Source: Rhodococcoides kroppenstedtii
Lineage (GTDB): Bacteria; Actinomycetota; Actinomycetes; Mycobacteriales; Mycobacteriaceae
Length of the DNA: 64,000 nt
Assembly: GCF_900111805.1 (NCBI RefSeq)
Contig: NZ_FOJN01000005.1
Location: forward strand, 124,001 to 188,000
Direction: 5' to 3'
The position numbers were made by a program, and so were the translations under genes. Below the pieces are notes generated by a model. The model was given only the letters and a program-made list of their open reading frames with translations. It was not told where the DNA came from and ran no database searches. Position 1 is the stretch's first letter. The number at the start of each line of letters is the position of its first letter. Positions 1 through 8,839 of the stretch are shown one piece after another.

Positions 1-549
1 GAGGCCGCAGCGCGCCGCACAGTCCAGTGCTCCGGTGGCACGGCCGCGGTCGCGGGAGACGATGGTGACGGACGCGGCGCCGCGGTCCGCGGCCGCGACC
101 AGGGCGGGCCGCGACGTGCCCCCCGCCCCGACGACGACGACCGATGCACCGGTGAGATCGGTGACCCCGACGGTGCCGAGCGCGCCGGTCACGCCGTCGA
201 CGTCCGTGCAGTCCGCGCGCCATCCGTCGGAGGTGCGGACCAGGGTGTTGGCCGACCCCACCGCGTCCGCGCGTGCGGTGCGCTCCGAGGCGTACGCCAG
301 AGCGGCGAACTTGCCGGGCATGGTCACCGAGACCCCCACCCACTCGGGGCCGAACGAATCCAGAAGCGGCGCGAGGTCGTCCGCGGTGCACTCGATGCGC
401 TCGTAGGTCCAGCCGGTCAGGCCCAGCGCGGCGAACGCGGCCCGGTGCACGATCGGCGACTTGGAGTGGGCGACCGGCGATCCGAGAACGGCCGCTCGAC
501 GGGCACCCGGGTCATCGGCCACCTCCGCGGGAACCGGTTCATCGGCCAC
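1..549 (-). CDS. aroE: Shikimate dehydrogenase, 3' end outside window
   Basis: Reduces 3-dehydroshikimate to shikimate with NADPH in aromatic amino acid synthesis. 183 codons are present with no stop before the window edge, so the C-terminus is missing. Visible signatures are the shikimate-binding segment SPVAHSKSP near the N-terminus, the catalytic lysine in VTMPGK, the conserved aspartate in CTDVDG (the usual NTD is CTD here) and the glycine-rich NADP loop GAGGTSRPAL. The GTG at 549 lies inside the end of mltG (11-base overlap), implying translational coupling; a second in-frame GTG sits 27 bases further in. Order aroE-mltG-ruvX-alaS is standard for actinobacteria. Confidence 0.9.
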   Translation of the reverse strand, partial: MADEPVPAEVADDPGARRAAVLGSPVAHSKSPIVHRAAFAALGLTGWTYERIECTADDLAPLLDSFGPEWVGVSVTMPGKFAALAYASERTARADAVGSANTLVRTSDGWRADCTDVDGVTGALGTVGVTDLTGASVVVVGAGGTSRPALVAAADRGAASVTIVSRDRGRATGALDCAARCGL

Positions 550-1852
550 TGTCGAGGAACCCGCCTTCGACCTTCTGAATGTTGTCCAGGTGGGTCTGAT
601 AGTTGTCCGTGAAGAGCGTGTCGCCCTGCGCGTTGATGGTCACGAAGTAGAGCCAGTTGCCCGGTTCCGGATTCTCGGCGGCCTGCACGGCGCCGACGCC
701 CGGGGAGCAGATCGGGGTGGCCGGCAGACCCTCGCTCGCGTACGTGTTCCACGGGGTCACCGTGCCGCGGTCGACGTCCGTGGTGGCCACCTCGGTGGTG
801 TCCAGCGCGTAGTTGACGGTGGAGTCGAATTCGAGCTTCTGCCCGATGGCCAGCCGGTTGAGGATGACGCGGGCCACCTTGGCGAAATCCTGTGGCAGGG
901 ACTCGCGTTCGATGAGCGACGCCGCGACCAGCACCTGGTAGGGGTCCAGGCCGGAGTTCGCGCCGGTCTCGAGCAGTCCGGTGCTCTCGTAGAGTTCGGC
1001 GCTCTCGGTGACCAGCTGACGGATCATCTCCGCGGGCGAGGCACTGGGGTCGACGTTCCAGGTGCCGGCAGCGATGAGCCCCTCGAGCTGGCGATCGCGA
1101 TCGGGGACGCGAGAGACGGCGTCGCGGGCCCAGTCGGCGACACCGAGCTCGGCGGGATCGCCCGCCCCGGCTTCGTCGAGCTGCTGATAGGTCACGCACG
1201 GAACACCCTCGCCCACAGCGCAACTCGCCTCGGAGATCAGGGTGTAGATGCCCTTGCGCACCGCGCCGGTGTTGACGTCGGTGGTGTCGTGCAGCTGCCG
1301 CCCCTCGGCGATCTGGATCTGACCCACACGCGCGGCGGGGTCCACCAGCGTGGCCACCGCATCCGCGGCCGGTAGCCCCTCCTGCAACCGGTAGTAACCC
1401 GGCTGGACCGCGGTGATCGCCGAATTCTGCAGTGCCGCTTCGTAGAACGCGGCGGACGATGCGGTGACACCCTTGTCGGCCATCTCCCCCGCGATCTGCT
1501 CCGCGGTGTCTCCGGGTTGGACCGCGACGACGACGGTGGCGCCGCCGGGTCCGGCGAAGTCCGCCGCGGGCTCGGCGCCACCCCGGAACGCCGAGAACGC
1601 CCACACTCCGGCCGCGCCGACGAGCACCACGAGTGCGATCACCGCGAGACCTCCGACGATCCGTGCGCGACGCTTGCGGCCCTCCGCGGCCCGGCGGCGT
1701 CGGGCACCGGCCCGGCCGGCCTCCGGTGCGGGCGCGCCTCGATCACCCACCGGTCGTGGCCGGCCTTCCCGCGCACCGTCGCGTGCTCGGCCGTCCCGCG
1801 CTCGTCCGTCGCGAACCACGGGGATGCGGTCGGTGTCCCACTCGTCGTTCAC
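539..1852 (-). CDS. mltG: Endolytic murein transglycosylase MltG (YceG-like)
   Basis: Membrane-anchored lytic transglycosylase that cuts nascent peptidoglycan strands and helps set glycan length. The 437-residue protein has an Arg-rich cytoplasmic N-terminus, one membrane segment at about residues 65-88 and an extracellular YceG domain. The signature LIERES carries the probable catalytic glutamate (E315), followed by FAKVARVILNRL, which is conserved in the family. The GTG start overlaps the stop of the last minicistron in the preceding 26-bp tandem repeat as GTGA. The start is supported by AGGAG placed upstream by the repeat copy. Downstream aroE overlaps by 11 bases. Confidence 0.93.
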   Translation of the reverse strand: MNDEWDTDRIPVVRDGRARDGRARDGAREGRPRPVGDRGAPAPEAGRAGARRRRAAEGRKRRARIVGGLAVIALVVLVGAAGVWAFSAFRGGAEPAADFAGPGGATVVVAVQPGDTAEQIAGEMADKGVTASSAAFYEAALQNSAITAVQPGYYRLQEGLPAADAVATLVDPAARVGQIQIAEGRQLHDTTDVNTGAVRKGIYTLISEASCAVGEGVPCVTYQQLDEAGAGDPAELGVADWARDAVSRVPDRDRQLEGLIAAGTWNVDPSASPAEMIRQLVTESAELYESTGLLETGANSGLDPYQVLVAASLIERESLPQDFAKVARVILNRLAIGQKLEFDSTVNYALDTTEVATTDVDRGTVTPWNTYASEGLPATPICSPGVGAVQAAENPEPGNWLYFVTINAQGDTLFTDNYQTHLDNIQKVEGGFLDSGR

Positions 1853-1925
1853 TGCGTGGCTCCTGCGCCGTTGTTCACTGCGTGGCTCCTGCGCCGTTGT
1901 TCACTGCGTGGCTCCCGCGCCGTCG
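1848..1925 (-). repeat. Three tandem 26-bp copies of the ruvX stop / mltG start junction
   Basis: Copies lie at 1848-1873, 1874-1899 and 1900-1925; the first two are identical and the third differs at two bases. Read on the minus strand, each copy holds an AGGAG ribosome-binding motif followed by GCCACGCAGTGA. Because 26 is not a multiple of three, the copies do not extend an ORF. Instead each GTGA ends one frame and opens the next, giving two 9-codon minicistrons (1875-1904 and 1849-1878), both reading (V/M)NNGAGATQ, between the ruvX stop and the mltG start. The peptide end GAGATQ is the same as the C-terminus of RuvX, so the unit arose by duplication of that junction. Confidence 0.9.
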
Positions 1926-2482
1926 TCACCGTTGTCGGGCATCGGTGCCCCCTCCGTCTCGTTCGGCGCGGTCGTCTCGTCGCGCCCGGGCCGCCGACGC
2001 TCGTCGAGCCACCCCTGCAGGATCGCCACGGCAGCGGCCTGGTCGATCACCGACCGCTGGTTCCGGGCCCGGATGCCGCTGTCGCGAAGTCCGCGCGCCG
2101 CACTCACCGTAGTCAAGCGTTCGTCCGCGAGGCGAACCGGCGTGCCGGGAAGGGCGCGCCCGAGAACTCGGGCGAACCGGACAGCGATGTCGGCGGCCTT
2201 CCCGCGCTCCCCTCGCAGCGTGCGCGGCAGCCCGACGACGATCTCCACGGCCTCGTACTCCTCGGCGAGCGCGACGATGCGTCGCACGTCGGACGCGTCG
2301 GGGTGGGTCTTCGGGGCGCGCGCCACGGTCTCCACCGGCGTCGCGAGGACGCCGTCGGGATCGGACGACGCGACGCCGATGCGGACGCTGCCCACGTCGA
2401 TGCCGAGCCGACGTCCCCGTCCCGGATCGTCGGCTCCGGGCCGGTCCGGAACCCCCGATCGGGGTGCTTCCGGCACGGTCAA
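1901..2482 (-). CDS. ruvX: Putative pre-16S rRNA nuclease / Holliday junction resolvase-like YqgF
   Basis: RNase H-fold protein of the YqgF family, 193 residues. In E. coli this family matures the 5' end of 16S rRNA; a recombination role was also proposed. The first metal-binding strand reads [12 protein letters not shown] at about residues 26-37, [13 protein letters not shown] follows, then the loop DERLTTVSA and the late catalytic aspartate in [11 protein letters not shown]. The start is a TTG overlapping the alaS stop (TTGA); a GTG two codons later is possible. The N-terminal 25 residues before the fold are Pro/Asp-rich and probably disordered. The gene sits between alaS and mltG as usual. 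Confidence 0.9.
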   Translation of the reverse strand: MTVPEAPRSGVPDRPGADDPGRGRRLGIDVGSVRIGVASSDPDGVLATPVETVARAPKTHPDASDVRRIVALAEEYEAVEIVVGLPRTLRGERGKAADIAVRFARVLGRALPGTPVRLADERLTTVSAARGLRDSGIRARNQRSVIDQAAAVAILQGWLDERRRPGRDETTAPNETEGAPMPDNGDDGAGATQ

Positions 2483-5145
2483 GACGCGATCTCGGCGATA
2501 CGCGCGACGACGGCGTCGATCGCCGAGGGGATACCGGCCGCGTCGGAACCGGACCCCTGGGCAGCGTCGGCCTTGCCGCCGCCGCGTCCACCGATGGACG
2601 GGCCGAACGACGAGACCAGCTCACCGGCGGCGATCCCGAGGTCGCGGGCACCGGAGGTGGTGGCGACGACGAACGGCACCTTGCCGTCGACGTCGCCGAA
2701 CAGCGCGACCACGGCAGGCTCGGACCCGAATCGGCCACGGATGTCCAGTGCGAGGGTGCGGAGGTCACCCGCGGCGACACCTGCCGGTGCCGGGGCGGCG
2801 ACCACGCGCACCGTTCCGACCGTCCGCGCCGCGTCGACGTACGACCCGGCGGAGGACAGCACTGCGGCGGCGCGCGTGGCCTCGAGTTCCTTCTCGGCGA
2901 CGCGCAGCCGTTCGACGAGGTTCTCCACCCGAGCGGGCACCTCGTCGGTGGGCACCTTCAGCGAGGTCGCGAGACCGGCGAGCAGCGCCCGTTCCTTCGC
3001 GAGGTACTTGTACGAGTCGAGTCCGACGAACGCCTCCACGCGGCGCACCCCCGAGCCCACCGAGGACTCGCCGAGGATGGTGACCGGGCCGATCTGCGAC
3101 GAGTGCTGCACGTGGGTTCCGCCGCACAGCTCGAGGGAGAACGGGCCGCCGATCTCGACGACGCGGACCTCGTCGCCGTAGTTCTCCCCGAACAGTGCCT
3201 GCGCGCCCATCTCCTTCGCCTCGTCGAGACCGGTCGTGAACGTGTTCACCGCGTAGTCGGACCCGACGGCGTCGTTGGTGACCGCCTCGATGTCCTCGCG
3301 CTGGGACTCGCTCAGCGCGCCCTGGTAGGTGAAGTCGAAGCGAAGATAACCGGGCTTGTTGAGCGACCCGGCCTGCACCGCGTTCGGGCCGAGGATCTGC
3401 CGCAGCGCACCACCGACGAGGTGGGTGCCGGAGTGGCCCTGCGTGGCGCCGCGGCGCCACTGCGGATCGGTGTGCGCGGTGACGGCGTCGCCCTCGGTCA
3501 GCTGTCCCTCGTCGACGGTGACCTTGTGCACCCACACGGTCTTGGCGATCTTCTGCACGTCACGCACGGTGACGCGCAGACCCGGACCGGTGATGGTGCC
3601 GATGTCCGCGAGCTGACCGCCGGCTTCGGCGTAGAGCGGAGTGCGGTCGAGAATCACGTCGACGTCCTCCCCGGCGGCCGCGGTGGGGACGCGGACACCA
3701 CCGGAGATGAGGGCGAGCACGGAGGCCTCGGTGTCGAGCTCGTCGAACCCGGTGAACTCGGTGGGTCCGCGATCGACGAACTCCTTGTACACCGACAGGT
3801 CGGTGTGTGCGTGCTTGCGCGCCCGCGCGTCGGCCTTGGCGCGACTGCGCTGCTCCGCCATCAGCGTGCGGAAGCCGTCCTCGTCGACCTCGAGGCCCGC
3901 CTCGGCGGCCATTTCCAGCGTGAGGTCGATCGGGAACCCGTAGGTGTCGTGCAGGACGAACGCCTCGGAGCCCCCGATGCGGCTTCCGCCGGCGGCGGTG
4001 ACCGACTGCGCCGCGCTCTCGAACAGCTTGGATCCCGAGCTGAGGGTCGTGAGGAACGCCCGCTCCTCCCCCACGGCGACGGACTCGATGCGCGCGAAGT
4101 CCTCGACCAGTTCGGGGTAGGACTCGGCCATCGTGTCGCGCACGACGGTGACGAACCGGGACATCGACGGATCGGTGGCGCCGAGCAGTCGAGCGCTGCG
4201 CACGATGCGGCGCAGCAGCCGACGCAGCACGTATCCCCGCCCGTCGTTGCCGGGGGTGACGCCGTCGGCGATCAGCATGACCGCGGTCCGGGCGTGGTCG
4301 GCGATGACCCGGAAGCGCACGTCCGCCTCGTGGTTCTCGCCGTAGGTGCGACCGGAGAGCCGTTCCGCCTCGGTGATCACCGGACGCACCAGGTCGGTCT
4401 CGTAGACGTTGTCGACCTCCTGGAGCAGGAACGCGACGCGCTCGACACCCATGCCGGTGTCGATGTTCTTGCGCGGCAGCGGCCCGAGGATCTCGAAGTC
4501 GTCCTTGCCGGTCCCCTGCCCGCGCTCGTTCTGCATGAACACGAGGTTCCAGATCTCGATGTAGCGGTCCTCGTCCGCCTCCGGACCCCCGTCGCGGCCG
4601 TACTCGGGACCGCGGTCGTAGTAGATCTCCGAACACGGTCCGCAGGGACCGGGAATGCCCATCGACCAGTAGTTGTCCGCCATCCCGCGCCGCTGGATAC
4701 GCTCGTCGGGCAGGCCGGCGACGTCCTTCCAGATCTGGATGGCCTCCTCGTCGTCGAGATAGGCGGTGGCCCAGATGCGCTCGGGATCGAAGCCGTAGCC
4801 GCCCTCCTCCACGGGCGACGTCAGCAGCGTCCAGGCGAACCCGACGACCTCGCGCTTGAAGTAGTCGCCGAACGAGAAGTTGCCGGCCATCTGGAAGAAC
4901 GTGTTGTGCCGCGTGGTGACGCCGACGTTCTCGATGTCCCCGGTGCGCACGCACTTCTGGACGCTGACGGCGCGATCGAACGGCGGCGTGCGCTGACCCA
5001 GGAAGTACGGCACGAACTGGACCATGCCGGCGTTGATGAAGAGCAGATTCGGATCGTCGAGAACCAGCGAGGCGCTGGGCACCGGGGTGTGGCCCAACTT
5101 CTCGAAATGGTCCAGGAAGCGGCGACGGATCTCGTGGGTCTGCAC
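2479..5145 (-). CDS. alaS: Alanyl-tRNA synthetase
   Basis: Charges tRNA-Ala in the cytoplasm. The protein starts [14 protein letters not shown], the normal AlaRS N-terminus, so I use the GTG at 5145 (888 aa). A GTG at 5154 would add three residues; the frame stays open further upstream, but that extension has no AlaRS similarity. The class II catalytic core occupies about the first 400 residues ([27 protein letters not shown]). The editing domain carries [12 protein letters not shown] and the distal zinc-binding CGGTHV. The C-terminal domain is glycine-rich ([17 protein letters not shown]). ruvX follows with a 4-base overlap; rarA lies 10 bases upstream. Confidence 0.97.
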   Translation of the reverse strand: MQTHEIRRRFLDHFEKLGHTPVPSASLVLDDPNLLFINAGMVQFVPYFLGQRTPPFDRAVSVQKCVRTGDIENVGVTTRHNTFFQMAGNFSFGDYFKREVVGFAWTLLTSPVEEGGYGFDPERIWATAYLDDEEAIQIWKDVAGLPDERIQRRGMADNYWSMGIPGPCGPCSEIYYDRGPEYGRDGGPEADEDRYIEIWNLVFMQNERGQGTGKDDFEILGPLPRKNIDTGMGVERVAFLLQEVDNVYETDLVRPVITEAERLSGRTYGENHEADVRFRVIADHARTAVMLIADGVTPGNDGRGYVLRRLLRRIVRSARLLGATDPSMSRFVTVVRDTMAESYPELVEDFARIESVAVGEERAFLTTLSSGSKLFESAAQSVTAAGGSRIGGSEAFVLHDTYGFPIDLTLEMAAEAGLEVDEDGFRTLMAEQRSRAKADARARKHAHTDLSVYKEFVDRGPTEFTGFDELDTEASVLALISGGVRVPTAAAGEDVDVILDRTPLYAEAGGQLADIGTITGPGLRVTVRDVQKIAKTVWVHKVTVDEGQLTEGDAVTAHTDPQWRRGATQGHSGTHLVGGALRQILGPNAVQAGSLNKPGYLRFDFTYQGALSESQREDIEAVTNDAVGSDYAVNTFTTGLDEAKEMGAQALFGENYGDEVRVVEIGGPFSLELCGGTHVQHSSQIGPVTILGESSVGSGVRRVEAFVGLDSYKYLAKERALLAGLATSLKVPTDEVPARVENLVERLRVAEKELEATRAAAVLSSAGSYVDAARTVGTVRVVAAPAPAGVAAGDLRTLALDIRGRFGSEPAVVALFGDVDGKVPFVVATTSGARDLGIAAGELVSSFGPSIGGRGGGKADAAQGSGSDAAGIPSAIDAVVARIAEIAS

Positions 5146-5155
5146 GACGGTCACC

Positions 5156-6574
5156 CTATCGCGACGACCGCCGCACGATCCGTCGGAGCTTGCCCACCCG
5201 CGTCGCCAGATCGCGCTCCGCGCCGTGGGTCGTCGGCCGGTAGTAGTCGACGCCGACCAACTCGTCCGGCGGGTACTGCTGCGCCAGGACACCGTCGGGG
5301 TCGTCGTGGGGAAAGGCGTACCCCTGCGCGTTGCCCAGCGCGGCGGCGCCCGCGTAGTGCCCGTCGCGCAGATGCGGCGGGACCGGACCGGCCTTGCCCG
5401 CCGCGACGTCGGCCATCGCCGCCCCGAGCGCCGCGGTGACCGCGCCCGACTTCGGTGCCGTCGCCAGGTGGACCGTCGCCTGGGCGAGGGCGAGCCGCGC
5501 CTCGGGCATGCCGATCAGCGCGACCGCCTGTGCGGCAGCGGTGGCCGACAGCAGCGCGGTCGGATCGGCCATCCCGACGTCCTCGCTCGCGTGCACCACC
5601 AACCGCCGTGCGATGAACCGCGGATCCTCGCCGGCGGTGATCATGCGCGCCAGGTAGTGCAGAGCCGCGTCGACGTCGGATCCGCGGATGGACTTGATGA
5701 ATGCGCTGACGACGTCGTAGTGCTGATCGCCGTCGCGGTCGTAGCGCACGGCGGCCCGATCGACGCTGGTCTCGACGGCCGTCAGGTCGACCACGGGAGG
5801 GTCCTGCGCCGCGAGGCCGACGGCCGTGTCCGCCGCGGCCTCGAGCGCCGTCAGCGCGCGGCGGGCGTCGCCTCCGGCGAGACGGACCAGGTGGTCGAGC
5901 GCGTCGTCGTCGACGGTGACGCTGCCGTTCAGGCCGCGCGGGTCGGTGACGGCGCGAGTCAGCACGGCCCGGACGTCGTCGTCGGTGAGGGGCCGCAACT
6001 GCAGTACCAGCGACCGGGACAGCAACGGCGAGACGACGGAGAACGACGGGTTCTCGGTGGTCGCGGCGACCAGGAGGACGATGCGGTTCTCCACGGCGGC
6101 GAGCAGCGCGTCCTGCTGCGTCTTGGAGAACCGGTGGACCTCGTCGATGAAGAGCACCGTCTGCTCGCCGTGTGCCGCACGGCGACGGGCCAGGTCGATG
6201 ACCGCCCGGACGTCCTTGACCCCCGCCGAGAGCGCCGACAGCGCCTCGAATCGGCGGCCGGTGGCGCCGGAGATGAGCGAGGCGAGGGTGGTCTTGCCCG
6301 TCCCGGGTGGGCCGTACAGCAGCACCGAGGCCGCGCCGGACCCCTCGACGAGACGACGCAGCGGCGCGCCCGGTGTGAGGAGGTGCTGCTGACCGACGAC
6401 CTCGTCGAGCGTGGCCGGCCGCATCCGGACCGGCAGCGGGCCGCCCGAGCCGGGGACCGGTGCCGGGATCGCCGTCGGCGAATCGTCGTCGGGCGCCGCG
6501 CCGGCGGGCTCGAACAAACCCCCGTCGTCCGGGCCACCGCCCGGAGCACCGTCCGGGCTCAGGACGCCGCCCAC
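5156..6574 (-). CDS. rarA: Replication-associated recombination protein A (RarA/MgsA AAA ATPase)
   Basis: AAA+ ATPase acting at stalled replication forks. From residue about 43 it reads [21 protein letters not shown], the hallmark N-terminus, then Walker [11 protein letters not shown], Walker B FIDEVHRF, sensor 1 AATTENPSF and the C-terminal MgsA domain with [19 protein letters not shown] and [10 protein letters not shown]. The family is usually about 445 residues; 472 are predicted here from the GTG at 6574, which overlaps the stop of the upstream phosphotransferase gene by 16 bases. The first 40 residues are acidic and Pro/Gly-rich. An upstream extension in the same frame is the antisense-like part of the neighbour and was discarded. 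Confidence 0.94.
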   Translation of the reverse strand: MGGVLSPDGAPGGGPDDGGLFEPAGAAPDDDSPTAIPAPVPGSGGPLPVRMRPATLDEVVGQQHLLTPGAPLRRLVEGSGAASVLLYGPPGTGKTTLASLISGATGRRFEALSALSAGVKDVRAVIDLARRRAAHGEQTVLFIDEVHRFSKTQQDALLAAVENRIVLLVAATTENPSFSVVSPLLSRSLVLQLRPLTDDDVRAVLTRAVTDPRGLNGSVTVDDDALDHLVRLAGGDARRALTALEAAADTAVGLAAQDPPVVDLTAVETSVDRAAVRYDRDGDQHYDVVSAFIKSIRGSDVDAALHYLARMITAGEDPRFIARRLVVHASEDVGMADPTALLSATAAAQAVALIGMPEARLALAQATVHLATAPKSGAVTAALGAAMADVAAGKAGPVPPHLRDGHYAGAAALGNAQGYAFPHDDPDGVLAQQYPPDELVGVDYYRPTTHGAERDLATRVGKLRRIVRRSSR

Positions 6575-7722
6575 CGCGATCCCAGGGCGTCTCGGACCTC
6601 GTCGGCGAAGTCGGCCAGGTCGGTGTGGCCCACCGACCGCGCGTAGTCGGCCAGGATGGTCCAGCGCGTCGTCAGCGCGACCGCCCGCGGCACGGACAGG
6701 TTGTGTCGACGCAGAGCGGCGTTGCGCGCGTCGTCGTCCGGGACGAACCAGAAGGTGGTGAGCCACGCCCAGATCAGTTGCGCGTCGAGCAGTTTGGCGT
6801 GCAGCACGGCGTCGTCCGCGAGGTGCGGCCACATCCCGACCACCTCGGCACGCCAGGCCTCGACCATCGCCTCGGCGCGCTCCGGGGACAGCTCGAGCCG
6901 GCACAGACACCCGGGGTACGACATCACGGTGTAGGCGATGTCCAGGGTCGCGTCCCGGAAACCACCCCACTCGTAGTCGAGGAACCGCACGCCCTCGTCG
7001 TTGACGATGATGTTGTCCGGACACAGGTCCGAGGGCGAGAAGGCGCGCAGTCCGCCGGTGCCGAACAGACGACCCGCGCGGCCGATCGCGTCGGTCACGG
7101 CCGCGGGCACGGCGACCCCGAGATCGGCCAGGAGGCCGGGCACGGCGGCCTCCGCCGCGCTGACCTGATCGCCCAATCCTGCGCCGGTCTGGGTCACACC
7201 GGCGCGGGCGAGCAGGGCACCGAAGTCCTCCTCGCGGCCGACGGTGGCGGCGTGCATCCGGCCCAGAGCTTGAGCGAGCGCCATCAACGAGTTGGTGACC
7301 GCGGCCGGATCGGACTGCCCCAGCAAGGCGGCGAACGGCGCGCTGTCGCCCAGATCGCTCAGCACGAGCAGGCGCTCGGTGAGGTCGTAGGCGATGAGGG
7401 CCGGACCGGGGCGGGAATCGGTGGCCAGTGCCGTGGCGAACTGATAGGACGCGGCCTCACGCACGAACGCCGAATCGTCTCCGGCGCCGAGGCCGGTCCG
7501 GGCCACGGACTCGTGGGCGCTCACGCGTACCTGCTTGATCACGAGTGTGCGCGGAAGCAGGAACGGGTTCTCGGCAACGCGCACCCGGAGAACGACCGTG
7601 CGTCCGCTGCCCCCGAGGTCCACGGGGTCGACCAGGGTGACCGGAGCTCCGGTGCGGCGGGTGAGAAGCTCCGTGGCCGCGGCGACGGCCTCGGTGATCG
7701 GGTCTGCCAGCATTGCCGTCAT
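6559..7722 (-). CDS. Phosphotransferase-like protein (aminoglycoside phosphotransferase/kinase fold)
   Basis: A 387-residue protein with the APH/choline kinase fold; substrate unknown. The N-lobe has VIKQV (probable ATP-binding lysine). The catalytic loop reads [12 protein letters not shown]: the usual histidine of HxDxxxxN is serine, but Asp and Asn remain. The metal site is [18 protein letters not shown]. The ATG at 7722 is chosen (second ATG at 7713); upstream residues in the frame are low complexity and lack family similarity. The gene ends overlapping rarA. A 178-base gap separates it from the transglutaminase gene and holds only a weak GC-rich inverted repeat around 7855-7885. Confidence 0.8.
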   Translation of the reverse strand: MTAMLADPITEAVAAATELLTRRTGAPVTLVDPVDLGGSGRTVVLRVRVAENPFLLPRTLVIKQVRVSAHESVARTGLGAGDDSAFVREAASYQFATALATDSRPGPALIAYDLTERLLVLSDLGDSAPFAALLGQSDPAAVTNSLMALAQALGRMHAATVGREEDFGALLARAGVTQTGAGLGDQVSAAEAAVPGLLADLGVAVPAAVTDAIGRAGRLFGTGGLRAFSPSDLCPDNIIVNDEGVRFLDYEWGGFRDATLDIAYTVMSYPGCLCRLELSPERAEAMVEAWRAEVVGMWPHLADDAVLHAKLLDAQLIWAWLTTFWFVPDDDARNAALRRHNLSVPRAVALTTRWTILADYARSVGHTDLADFADEVRDALGSRWAAS

Positions 7723-7900
7723 CGGTGTGTCGACCGGTCGGTCCTGCGCGGAACCCACCGGGCCATTCCTCGTTTCCGTCGTCTGGTGCGGCGAATGTCG
7801 CCGTTCTTCGGTCAGGCGCGGTCCCACCACGTTGTCGAACACTGTGTCGTTCCCCGAAACGGGCGCGCGAAAACAACCCGTTCGTGCTGTTTCCTCGACC

Positions 7901-8839
7901 CTATCGCACCGCCGGTGCCGTGGGGGCCGTCACGGGTGCGACGTCCACCGACACGTGGATACGGCTGCGGGCGGAGTCCGTGTAGATGATTCCCCGCAGC
8001 GGCGGAACGTCGTCGTAGTCGCGGCCGCGGGCCACGGTGACGTAGCGATCGTCGCACCATTGGTCGTTGGTCGGGTCGATGTCGAACCAGCGCCCGTCCG
8101 CCGAGCGCACCGACACCCAGGCGTGGCTGGCGTCGACGCCCACCAGCCGTTCCTTGCCCGGCGGCGGGGTCGTCGAGAGATAGCCCGAGACGTAGCGCGC
8201 GGCGAGACCCTGCGAACGCAGGCACGCCGCCGCCACCCGGGCGAAGTCCTGACACACGCCGGTCCGCGTGGCCATGACCTGCGCGACGGTGGTCGTCGTC
8301 GTGGTCGAACCCGACAGATACGTGAAGTCCTCGTGGATGCGGTGTTGGAGGTCGAACACCGCCTCCGCGAGCGGACGCCCCGGCCGGAACGACACGGCGG
8401 CGTACTCGCGGACGTCCGCGGTGATCTCGGGCGGGTCGAGATCCAGCGCGAACTCGACGTCCAGCGCGGCGTCGGGTCGACCGCCCGGCCGCGACTGCTC
8501 CCAGGGCGCCGCGGCGGCGCCGGTGGCGCGCAGCGACGGATCCGGCGCCGTCACCGCGACCAGCGACCGCGCCGTGACCCGCAGATGCTCGTGCGGCGTC
8601 GTCACGTGGAAGAAGACGGTCTCGTTGCCCTGGACGTCGACGCCCGACGACGCGTCCGTCGGTGTCGGCGACACGGTCACCGTGGCGTCGAGACACCGCT
8701 GCGTCGCGGTGGTGCGGGGGAAGACGTGCCCGCGCCCGTACGACGACGTCACCGGGGCCGAGTAGTGGTAGTTGGTGATGTGCGTGATCGCGTACCACCG
8801 CACGTCGGGATGCGGCGGCGCGACCGGGACCGCGGTCAC
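7901..8839 (-). CDS. Transglutaminase-like cysteine protease/peptidase family protein
   Basis: A 312-residue protein with an N-terminal beta-sandwich (bacterial transglutaminase-like N domain, beginning YAITHITNYHYSAPVTSS) and a transglutaminase core. The catalytic triad is visible as Cys in TGVCQDFARV, His in DASHAWVSV and Asp in FDIDPTND. Family members are probably proteases or amide transferases; the substrate is not known. The GTG at 8839 overlaps the stop of the upstream ATP-grasp/alpha-E gene as GTGA, so the two are translationally coupled. The same partnership occurs in many bacteria and matches M. tuberculosis Rv2566-Rv2569c. Confidence 0.9.
   Translation of the reverse strand: MTAVPVAPPHPDVRWYAITHITNYHYSAPVTSSYGRGHVFPRTTATQRCLDATVTVSPTPTDASSGVDVQGNETVFFHVTTPHEHLRVTARSLVAVTAPDPSLRATGAAAAPWEQSRPGGRPDAALDVEFALDLDPPEITADVREYAAVSFRPGRPLAEAVFDLQHRIHEDFTYLSGSTTTTTTVAQVMATRTGVCQDFARVAAACLRSQGLAARYVSGYLSTTPPPGKERLVGVDASHAWVSVRSADGRWFDIDPTNDQWCDDRYVTVARGRDYDDVPPLRGIIYTDSARSRIHVSVDVAPVTAPTAPAVR

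Noticed and set aside
5146..5292. 49-residue N-terminal extension of alaS
   Set aside because: The extension is Ser/Arg-rich and unlike any AlaRS, whose N-terminus starts at MQTHEI; a GTG fits at 5145.
2464..5439. Long plus-strand ORF of about 990 codons
   Set aside because: It is antisense to alaS; its residues are Arg/Gly/Ala/Val-rich without domain similarity, a usual artefact in G+C-rich genes.
7855..7885. GC-rich inverted repeat in the gap before the transglutaminase stop
   Set aside because: Arms are short and interrupted; not convincing as a terminator.
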